Assembly: GCF_020883455.1 (NCBI RefSeq)
Contig: NZ_CP086615.1
Location: 1,054,001-1,118,000 of the forward strand
Direction of reading: 5' to 3'
Origin: Spiribacter halobius
GTDB lineage: Bacteria > Pseudomonadota > Gammaproteobacteria > Nitrococcales > Nitrococcaceae
DNA length: 64,000 nucleotides
Positions 58,031 through 64,000 of the stretch are shown here, in pieces (the stretch's first letter is position 1; the number at the start of each line of letters is the position of its first letter). The notes under the pieces were generated by a model. The model saw nothing but the letters and a program-made list of their open reading frames with translations. It was not told the origin of the DNA and searched no databases. Made by a program: the position numbers and the translations under genes.

Positions 58031-59283
58031 GCACACGCCCGGTGGATGTGACCACGGCCGGCGGCGCCCTCGAGGTCGCCCGGCTGCGCGAGGACTTCCC
58101 GGTCCTGGCGCGGCCCATGAACGGCCAGCGTCTGGCCTTCCTCGACAGCGCCGCCAGCGCGCAGAAACCGCAGGCGGTGATCGACGCCGAGCGGCGCTGC
58201 TACGAGGAGTACTACGCCAACATCCACCGCGGCGTATACGCGCTCTCCCAGCGCTCGACCCAGGCCTACGAGGGCGTGCGCAAGACGGTGCAGCGCTTCC
58301 TCAACGCCCCGGATGAGCGCGAGGTGGTGTTCACCCGCGGTACCACCGAGGGCATCAACCTGGTGGCCCAGTCCTTCGCCCGGCCGCGCCTGCAGCCCGG
58401 GGACGAGGTGCTCATCACCGGCATGGAGCACCACTCCAACATCGTCCCCTGGCAGCTGGTCACCGAGGCCACCGGTGCGAAGCTGGTGGTGGTGCCGGTG
58501 ACCGATCGGGGCGAGGTGGACCTGGACGAGTACCGGCGCCTGCTCGGGCCGCGTACGAAGATGGTCGCCGTGGTGCACGTCTCCAATACCCTCGGCACGA
58601 TCAACCCGGTCACCGATATGACCCGCCTTGCCCATGAGGCGGGCGTCCCGGTGCTGGTGGACGGTGCCCAGTCGGCGCCGCACATCCCGGTGGACGTGCA
58701 GGCCATGGGCTGCGATTTCTACGCCTTTTCCGGGCACAAGACCTACGGGCCCTCCGGCGCCGGCGTGCTCTGGGGCCGGTTCGAGCATCTCTCGGCCATG
58801 CCCCCCTACCAGGGCGGCGGCGACATGATCCGCACGGTGCGCTTCGAGGGCACGGAGTACGCGGCACCGCCCCAGCGCTTCGAGGCGGGCACGCCCAACA
58901 TCGCCGGCACCATCGCCCTCGGCGTGGGCCTCGAGTACATCGAGAGTGTCGGCCGGGAGCGTATCGCCGCCCACGAGCAGGAGCTGCTCGCGTATGCCGA
59001 CGAGCGGCTGGCCGAGATCGAGGGGCTGCGGGTGATCGGCACCGCGCCGGAGAAGGCCGGGGTGATCTCCTTCGTGCTCAAGGGCGCGCATCCGCACGAC
59101 ATCGGCACCATCCTCGACATGGAGGGCGTGGCCATTCGCGCGGGGCACCACTGCACGCAGCCGCTGATGGAGCGCTACGGCGTGGCGGCCACGGCGCGCG
59201 CCTCCTTCGGCCTGTACAATGACCGCGACGACGTGGACGCCCTGGTCCGTGCCCTGCATCGCGTGAAGGAGTTCTTCGGCTAG
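58027..59283 (+). CDS. sufS: Group II cysteine desulfurase SufS
   Basis: 418 residues, PLP enzyme. Takes sulfur from cysteine for the scaffold. The PLP lysine is Lys238 (FSGHKTYGP) and the persulfide cysteine is Cys376 (RAGHHCTQPLM). NIHRGVYALSQRSTQAYEG and GMEHHSNIVPWQ are standard. It overlaps sufD by 4 nt. Next to SufU, it probably transfers sulfur through SufU rather than SufE. Confidence 0.97.
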   Translation: MSTRPVDVTTAGGALEVARLREDFPVLARPMNGQRLAFLDSAASAQKPQAVIDAERRCYEEYYANIHRGVYALSQRSTQAYEGVRKTVQRFLNAPDEREVVFTRGTTEGINLVAQSFARPRLQPGDEVLITGMEHHSNIVPWQLVTEATGAKLVVVPVTDRGEVDLDEYRRLLGPRTKMVAVVHVSNTLGTINPVTDMTRLAHEAGVPVLVDGAQSAPHIPVDVQAMGCDFYAFSGHKTYGPSGAGVLWGRFEHLSAMPPYQGGGDMIRTVRFEGTEYAAPPQRFEAGTPNIAGTIALGVGLEYIESVGRERIAAHEQELLAYADERLAEIEGLRVIGTAPEKAGVISFVLKGAHPHDIGTILDMEGVAIRAGHHCTQPLMERYGVAATARASFGLYNDRDDVDALVRALHRVKEFFG

Positions 59284-59285
59284 CC

Positions 59286-59732
59286 ATGTCCGATCTGCGC
59301 GAGCTCTACCAGGAGGTCATCCTGGATCACAACAAGCGGCCGCGGAACTTCCACCCGGTGGAGCCGCACTCCCACGAGGCGGACGGCTACAACCCGCTCT
59401 GCGGGGACAAGGTCACCATCCAGCTGCGGCTGGACGACGCCGGCCGCATCGAGGACATCGGCTTCCAGGGCGATGGCTGCGCCATCTCCACGGCCTCCGC
59501 CTCGATCATGACGGAGATGCTCAAGGGGCATACCGTGGACGAGGCCCGGGAGACCTTCGACCGCTTCCATCATCTGGTCACCGACGACGACGCCCAGCCC
59601 GACCCCTCTCTGGGCAAGATCGGCGTCCTGGCCGGCGTGCGCGACTATCCCATGCGCGTCAAATGCGCCACGCTCGCCTGGCATACGCTGCAGGCGGCCC
59701 TTGAGGAGCGCGAGAGCGTCAGCACGGAGTAG
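59286..59732 (+). CDS. sufU: SufU-type sulfur acceptor/scaffold protein
   Basis: 148 residues. Three conserved cysteines: Cys39 (YNPLCGDK), Cys65 (GDGCAIS) and Cys127 (VKCATLAW), with Asp41. The insertion between Cys65 and Cys127 fits SufU rather than IscU. In SufS-SufU pairs the zinc-bound SufU accepts persulfide sulfur. It starts 2 nt after sufS. Confidence 0.95.
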   Translation: MSDLRELYQEVILDHNKRPRNFHPVEPHSHEADGYNPLCGDKVTIQLRLDDAGRIEDIGFQGDGCAISTASASIMTEMLKGHTVDEARETFDRFHHLVTDDDAQPDPSLGKIGVLAGVRDYPMRVKCATLAWHTLQAALEERESVSTE

Positions 59733-59739
59733 TGCGGCC

Positions 59740-60063
59740 ATGAGCGCCACGGCCGATGTCGAGCGCCTGCGCGGGGAGATCGTCGCGGCCCTGCGCTGCG
59801 TCTACGACCCCGAGATCCCCGTCGATATCTACGAGCTCGGCCTGATCTACGGCCTCGAGATCGACGAGGACGGCTTCGTCGACGTCACCATGACCCTCAC
59901 CTCCCCCGCCTGCCCGGTGGCCGGCCAGATGCCCGGCATGGTGAAGGCCGCCGTGGAGCAGGTAGCGGGCGTCAACGCCGCGGAGGTGGAGCTCACCTGG
60001 GATCCGCCCTGGACCCAGGAGCGAATGAGCGAGGCCGCCAGGCTGCAGCTGGGGTTCTTCTGA
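59740..60063 (+). CDS. sufT: SUF system MIP18/DUF59 protein SufT
   Basis: 107 residues of the DUF59 (MIP18-like) fold. YDPEIPVDIYELGLIYGLEI and the Cys58 in TSPACPVAGQMP are conserved; the C-terminus has LTWDPPWTQERMSEAARLQLG. It assists Fe-S cluster maturation. Last gene of the sufRBCDSUT operon, 7 nt after sufU. A loose inverted pair ACCGGATC/GATCCGGT (60063-60070, 60119-60126) follows. Confidence 0.95.
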   Translation: MSATADVERLRGEIVAALRCVYDPEIPVDIYELGLIYGLEIDEDGFVDVTMTLTSPACPVAGQMPGMVKAAVEQVAGVNAAEVELTWDPPWTQERMSEAARLQLGFF

Positions 60064-60199
60064 CCGGATCCTGCTCGCGGAGGCCGTTCGCGGCGAGGGC
60101 GCCGCTCCGACCGGCTCCGATCCGGTGCCAGGACCCGGTGACGCCTGTGGGAGGCGCACCCCCGCGCCGAATCCCCGGGGCGCGCGACCGTCAACCGGC

Positions 60200-61309
60200 T
60201 CAGCGCGCGCTGGGGCAGAACCCGATGCTGCGCCAGCCAAGCGCCACCAGCTGCGCCTGGCTCGAGCAGGCCAGCTTGCGGCGCAGCGTCTTCAGGTAGG
60301 AGCGGATCGTCGCCAGCGTGCACCCGCGCATCTCGGCGATGGCTGCCACGTCGCGCCCCATCATCAGGTGGCCGAGTACCTCGGCCTCGACGCGGGTCAG
60401 GGCCAGTCGCTGGCGCAGGTGGTCGAGGTCGACGCGGTCGGGGCCGGAGGCGTCGCGGATCATCACCAGCCGCGCCTCGGCGTCAGCGTCCGCGCCGTCG
60501 GCGAGGATCGTCAGTTCCAGGGCCTGACCGCCCTGCACCGAGGCCAGGGTCAGGCTGTCGCCACGGGAACCGGCCCGGCGATGCGGGTCGCTTAGCAGTT
60601 CGGCGAGCCGACGGTTCGCTCCCCGCTCGCCCAGCCGCAGGCGGCCGGCCTCGAGTCTCAGCGCCGGCCCCGAGGCTCGCAACAGCGCCTCTACCGCACC
60701 CTGCATGTCCAGCACCCGGCCGTCCGGCCGGCAACGGAGCAGTCCCACACGCCACTGCGCGAGCAGCTGATCCGACGCTGCCACCCGCCCGCGCGCCAGC
60801 GCCAGTGTGTTGGCCAGGTGCACGGCGCGGCGCAGATGGGCGGTCAGCCGGGCGGCTCGCTCCAGCGCCGCGGGCGGGATCGGACCCGCCCGCCAGCCGT
60901 TCTGCACGCTGATGCCAACCAGGCGGCCCCCGGGCAGGGACGCCTTGGCGAGGCCCTGATGCGCGATGCCAAGGGGCTCGTAAAACCCCTGAAAGGCGTC
61001 GGTCGCCTCCAGCGACCGACGCGGCAGGGCCTGCGTGTCGGTGCAGACCCGCCGCGGGTGCTCGAGCATGGCGCGGGCAGGGGCATCGTCAGCGGCCCAC
61101 TGCTCCAGGTACGTGACCCGGTCGCTTGCCGTCAGAGCCGAGCAGGCCCCGCCATAGACCACGTTGTCGGCATTGATCAGACAGACATTCGCGCAGTCGG
61201 TGCCGACCCACCCACGGATGGCGTCCATGGCCCACGGTCGGCCTTCGATGGCACTCGCGTAGAGCCCGTCGAGAATGTCGGCGAATGCCTCCGTGCCGCG
61301 CTGCGTCAT
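60200..61309 (-). CDS. LuxR-type helix-turn-helix transcriptional regulator
   Basis: 369 residues. The C-terminal ~65 residues are a LuxR HTH (LTRVEAEVLGHLMMGRDVAA, then RGCTLATIRSYLKTLRRKL). The N-terminal ~300 residues are a PAS/GAF-like sensor region without a recognised family signature; no autoinducer-binding Trp/Tyr pattern was identified. Convergent with sufT. Signal and targets are unknown. Confidence 0.83.
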   Translation of the reverse strand: MTQRGTEAFADILDGLYASAIEGRPWAMDAIRGWVGTDCANVCLINADNVVYGGACSALTASDRVTYLEQWAADDAPARAMLEHPRRVCTDTQALPRRSLEATDAFQGFYEPLGIAHQGLAKASLPGGRLVGISVQNGWRAGPIPPAALERAARLTAHLRRAVHLANTLALARGRVAASDQLLAQWRVGLLRCRPDGRVLDMQGAVEALLRASGPALRLEAGRLRLGERGANRRLAELLSDPHRRAGSRGDSLTLASVQGGQALELTILADGADADAEARLVMIRDASGPDRVDLDHLRQRLALTRVEAEVLGHLMMGRDVAAIAEMRGCTLATIRSYLKTLRRKLACSSQAQLVALGWRSIGFCPSAR

Positions 61310-61429
61310 GCCGGGTCCCGTGCGCCGCGTCCCCTCGCCAGCAGCATAGACCGCCGCGGCCAGGCTGCCAGTGCACGGCGCTAAGCCGTACCGCCGCGCC
61401 GAGGCCCTGGCCCCACGCCGGTGTCCTCG

Positions 61430-61663
61430 TCACTCCCGCCAGAAGGGCCGATAGGCCTCCCGTACGAGGTCCTCCCGCCGCACGCCGATGTCCCGCAGCA
61501 GGTGGGCGTCCAGGCGCGTGAGGTCGGCTCGCAGGCGGGCGCGGGTGCGGCGGCGGGCCAGGCCGGCACGAAGCCACCCCAGGGCCCGCCGCATCCGCCC
61601 GCTGTCGCCCTGCCTCTTCGGCGTTTGTATCCGCTGAACGCAGTGTTCGCTCTTCGTGATCAT
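61430..61663 (-). CDS. DUF1127 domain protein
   Basis: 77 residues. An arginine-rich middle (RRRTRARLRADL) and the DUF1127 end LDAHLLRDIGVRREDLVREAYRPFW. DUF1127 proteins are small basic proteins implicated in RNA turnover and phosphate or stress adaptation in alphaproteobacteria. It is divergent from the LysR gene (101-nt gap). The 120 nt to the LuxR gene show nothing. Confidence 0.85.
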   Translation of the reverse strand: MITKSEHCVQRIQTPKRQGDSGRMRRALGWLRAGLARRRTRARLRADLTRLDAHLLRDIGVRREDLVREAYRPFWRE

Positions 61664-61747
61664 GGCGGCGCCCTCCGTCGTTGCCTGCGTGGGCTATTCT
61701 TCCGAGGGAGGGGGAGGCAGGGCCATCGACAATCGGTGAGCAAAGCG

Positions 61748-61762
61748 TTCAGGGAATCTGAA
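61748..61762 (+). promoter_or_regulatory. LysR-type autoregulatory box
   Basis: TTCAG-GGAAT-CTGAA, a perfect dyad with an inner T-N11-A, overlaps the region just before the ATG at 61765. Such a site could let the LysR protein control itself and the divergent DUF1127 gene. Binding is inferred. Confidence 0.4.
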
Positions 61763-61764
61763 GG

Positions 61765-62706
61765 ATGAATCTCAACTTCAATCAGCTGCGGTCGTTCCTG
61801 CTGGTGGCCGAAGAGGGCAATCTCACCCGGGCGGCGGCGCGCCGGCACAGCACGCCCTCCGCGGTAACCGCCCATCTGCAGCAGCTGGAGGCGAGGCTCG
61901 GGGTCGTGCTCTTCGAGCGCGGCCACAGCGGCATGCGGCTGACCGAGGCTGGCGAGCACCTGCTGCCGGCGGCCCGCCGCGTCCTGGCCGCGGCCCGGGA
62001 GCTGGCAGACGCGGCCGCCACCCTCACCGGGGACAACGCCACGCGCAGCATCTCCCTCGGCCTCAATGCACCGCCCGAGCACCTCCACGTCGGCCGCATC
62101 ATGACCGTCGGCGCCCGGGGCACCCCGCCGCTGGTGATCCATCTGGAGTCGAGCATGAGCGAGCGGATCATCGCCGACGTCGCGGCCGGGCGCCTGGACG
62201 CGGGCTTTGCCTACGGGGCGGTGGAGGAGCCGGCGCTCGCCCGGGAGCCGCTCGGGCAGCGGCGCCTGCGCATTGCGGCGCCGGCGGGTTACCCGATCGA
62301 GCACTTTCCGGACGATCCGGCCGAGCGTGCCGCGCTCCCCTGGATCTGGCCCGGCGTGGCCGGCTGTCCGTTTCGCCGGCTCATGCCGGAGATTCTCGGT
62401 GCAAGCGCCGCCGACGCCAACATCATCAATCGTGTGGACGGCGAGGAGAGCATTCGTGCGCTGGTGCGCGCCGGGATGGGGTTCGGCCTGCTGGAGGAGC
62501 GCTATGCGCAGGAAGCGGCGGACGACGGTGGCCTGAAGCTGCTGGCGCCGGCCTGGGAGATACCGCTGGGCCTCGTTTACCGGGCGGATCGGGCCGCGGA
62601 GCCTGGCATCGCGGCCCTGCGCGCGGCGGTGCGGGAGGCGTGGCAGCAGGTGTCAGAGGGCGAGGACGAGGCGCGTGCCCCTGCGTCGTGGCAGATCAGG
62701 GCCTGA
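61765..62706 (+). CDS. LysR family transcriptional regulator
   Basis: 313 residues. N-terminal winged HTH (LRSFLLVAEEGNLTRAAARR, then TPSAVTAHLQQLEARLGVVL) and a C-terminal effector domain ending LGLVYRADRAAEPGIAALR. The GEESIRALVRAGMGFGLLEE block is typical of the co-inducer domain. Divergent from DUF1127. The effector is unknown. Confidence 0.92.
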   Translation: MNLNFNQLRSFLLVAEEGNLTRAAARRHSTPSAVTAHLQQLEARLGVVLFERGHSGMRLTEAGEHLLPAARRVLAAARELADAAATLTGDNATRSISLGLNAPPEHLHVGRIMTVGARGTPPLVIHLESSMSERIIADVAAGRLDAGFAYGAVEEPALAREPLGQRRLRIAAPAGYPIEHFPDDPAERAALPWIWPGVAGCPFRRLMPEILGASAADANIINRVDGEESIRALVRAGMGFGLLEERYAQEAADDGGLKLLAPAWEIPLGLVYRADRAAEPGIAALRAAVREAWQQVSEGEDEARAPASWQIRA

Positions 62707-62759
62707 CCCGACGGGCCCGCCCGGCGCCGCGTGGGCACCGGTGAGGGGGCGGCCCGGAA

Positions 62760-63212
62760 TCAGCCCTCGAGCGCCGAGTCGTCGCTCGGCGGCTGGCTGG
62801 TCGGGCGTTCCGCCGCCGGCGCCTCGGGGATCTCCAGGGCGGCCAGCCGGTCGGCGCAGAGTCGGGCGGCGCCGCTCAGCTGGATGTCCGTGCCGTCCAC
62901 GGCGAGCCAGCCCTGATCGGCGATCAGGCGATGGCGCTTCCAGCTGGTCTCGGCCTCCAGCTCGGTGAGCCGGGCGGCCAGGTTGTCGGCGCTGGTGAAG
63001 CGCTCCACGCAGACACTGGCGAGCAGGGTGTCCCGGGCGTCGTCGGCCGCCCGCTGCGTCATCTCCGCAGCGGTACCGCCGGTAACCCAGCCGCCGAGCG
63101 TGAACCCGAGGACCACGGTAGCGGCGGCCGTGCCGGCCATGGACCAGAACCACTGGGGCTTGCTGGGCCGGAAGGCCTCCCAGCGCTTTGGAAGGCTGTT
63201 TTCGTTCGTCAT
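62760..63212 (-). CDS. Small single-pass membrane protein, conserved hypothetical
   Basis: 150 residues. One transmembrane helix (about 24-45; FWSMAGTAAATVVLGFTLGG) after a polar N-terminus, then a periplasmic part with two cysteines (in SVCVERF and AARLCADRL) and a Pro/Ser/Glu-rich tail. The pattern GGWVTGGTAAEM...GWLAVDG...GAARLCADRL recurs in uncharacterised proteobacterial proteins. Divergent from the coxB-like gene. Confidence 0.72.
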   Translation of the reverse strand: MTNENSLPKRWEAFRPSKPQWFWSMAGTAAATVVLGFTLGGWVTGGTAAEMTQRAADDARDTLLASVCVERFTSADNLAARLTELEAETSWKRHRLIADQGWLAVDGTDIQLSGAARLCADRLAALEIPEAPAAERPTSQPPSDDSALEG

Positions 63213-63394
63213 GAGTGCTCCGTGGGGTTGGGTGCCCGGCCCGTGAAGGGGCTGGACGGCGCGCCGATGGGCGCGATGCGGTCGTCATCCGAGTCTCACG
63301 CCACAGTGCGCGCAATGGCGGCGGATGTCCGCGCGGTCTGATTGACGGTGGACGCCTACGGCTCCCCCGGGGCGCCGGCGCCCGATGGCGCCTT

Positions 63395-63456
63395 TGCTAC
63401 ACTGTCTGCCAGGAGCCTGGGCCCGGGGGCGGGGAACGTTCTCCGGCGCAGGCTCC
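63395..63456 (+). promoter_or_regulatory. Candidate extended -10 promoter and leader hairpin of the oxidase gene
   Basis: TTTGCTACACT (63393-63403) contains an extended -10 (TGC-TACACT). Nine nt later GGAGCCTG (63412-63419) pairs with CAGGCTCC (63449-63456), forming a leader hairpin. The 442-nt gap 63213-63654 holds nothing else recognisable; no known riboswitch consensus was found. Confidence 0.35.
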
Positions 63457-63654
63457 GGGGAGCGGTGGTGTAGCCGCCGTCCGTAGCCGGGGCCACATGG
63501 CCCGGGAGCGTGGGCATGACGGTGCTGGCCCGCATTCCTGTTGTTGCCGGCGTATCGCGGCGCCGGCCCGGCGCGAAGTCGAGTCGTCCAGTCAGTCGGT
63601 CGGCTTCGCCAGGGACGCTTGTGGCCAGCGCCAATGGTGGCGGAGGACGCTGAC

Positions 63655-64000
63655 ATGGTCCTCGCCATTGTCCTGCTGCTGCTGGTCCTCGGCTCCATCG
63701 CCTTCTACTTCCTGAGCCCCTGGCACCTCACGCCCCTCGCCTCCAACTGGGCAGCGGTGGATACCACCATCCAGATCACCTTCGTGGTGACGGGGCTCGT
63801 CTTCGCTGCGGTCAACCTCTTTCTGGTCTACGCCATCGTGCGCTACCGCTACCGGCGGGATCGGCGGGCGCTCTACGAGCCGGAGAACAAGCGGCTCGAG
63901 GCCTGGCTCACCGGGCTCACCACCGTGGGCATCGCCGCGCTGCTGGCGCCGGGGCTGTTCGTCTGGGAGCGCTTCATCGCCGTGCCCGAGGACGCGCAGC
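63655..64000 (+). CDS. coxB: Cytochrome c oxidase subunit II, N-terminal part (cut by window edge)
   Basis: 115 codons seen: a first hydrophobic helix (VLAIVLLLLVLGSIAFYFL), SPWHLTPLASNWAAVD, a second helix (ITFVVTGLVFAAVNLFLVY), a basic loop with YRYRRDRRALYEPENK, and a third helix (LTTVGIAALLAPGLFVW) before the window ends. The EPENK...EAWLTGLTT block is typical of the oxidase subunit II membrane anchor. The CuA domain lies beyond the window. The Sco protein at 726-1364 could metallate it. Confidence 0.83.
   Translation, partial: MVLAIVLLLLVLGSIAFYFLSPWHLTPLASNWAAVDTTIQITFVVTGLVFAAVNLFLVYAIVRYRYRRDRRALYEPENKRLEAWLTGLTTVGIAALLAPGLFVWERFIAVPEDAQ

Noticed and set aside
63404-63654. Cobalamin or other riboswitch before the oxidase gene
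   Set aside because: A leader hairpin is present but no conserved riboswitch core could be matched.

Overview
The window is a compact, very GC-rich (roughly 70%), strongly G/C-third-position chromosome segment of a gammaproteobacterium. The gene order leuC-leuD-leuB-asd-fimV-truA-trpF-trpB-trpA-accD-folC-dedD-cvpA-purF-metZ is the classical gammaproteobacterial arrangement. The high GC, a ProVWX betaine importer, a phasin and a complete Entner-Doudoroff/Suf gene set suggest a halophilic or halotolerant member of the Ectothiorhodospiraceae/Chromatiales. The family assignment is inference.

Layout. 1-3634: end of a phosphatidylserine decarboxylase gene, a Sco copper chaperone, PrmB and chorismate synthase. 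3636-4808: an MFS transporter. 5216-24717: the long amino-acid/purine biosynthesis block (leucine, aspartate semialdehyde, FimV, tRNA pseudouridine, tryptophan, acetyl-CoA carboxylase beta, folate, SPOR protein, CvpA, PurF, MetZ, glycerate kinase). 24671-26878: RlmKL on the minus strand. 27219-30208: proVWX, followed by its terminator and, immediately behind it, a bacterial group IIC intron with its reverse transcriptase (30266-32195). 32327-40047: an accessory zone with a stand-alone Lrp-type sensor domain, an SDR, a HEAT-like protein, TenA, a PAS/GGDEF/EAL protein and an AEC transporter, crowded with short palindromic repeats. 40255-46533: phasin, SLC13 transporter, YqaA, a glutamine amidotransferase, RsmF-type rRNA methyltransferase and a quinone oxidoreductase. 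46700-53552: a HexR-controlled glucose/Entner-Doudoroff locus (zwf-pgl-glk-hexR divergent from edd-eda) with a recognisable HexR-like operator. 53963-60063: a seven-gene SUF iron-sulfur assembly operon (sufR-B-C-D-S-U-T). 60200-63212: LuxR- and LysR-type regulators, a DUF1127 protein and a small membrane protein. 63655-64000: start of a cytochrome c oxidase subunit II gene that runs out of the window.

The most unusual content is non-coding. At least five families of short inverted-repeat elements are interspersed: (a) TTCAAAGT-type heptad islands directly behind stop codons (three copies); (b) 110-bp structured palindromes whose 28-bp arms differ between copies but stay complementary (three copies); (c) CTAG-bounded GCCCGCATATCTCACC palindromes (four loci); (d) a 210-bp element with perfect 37-bp inverted termini; (e) a 168-bp MITE-like element with perfect 21-bp termini that shares its terminal CTAG with a copy of family c. 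A further perfect 54-nt hairpin contains the last codons of the SDR gene. No CRISPR array, tRNA, rRNA or transposase gene was seen.
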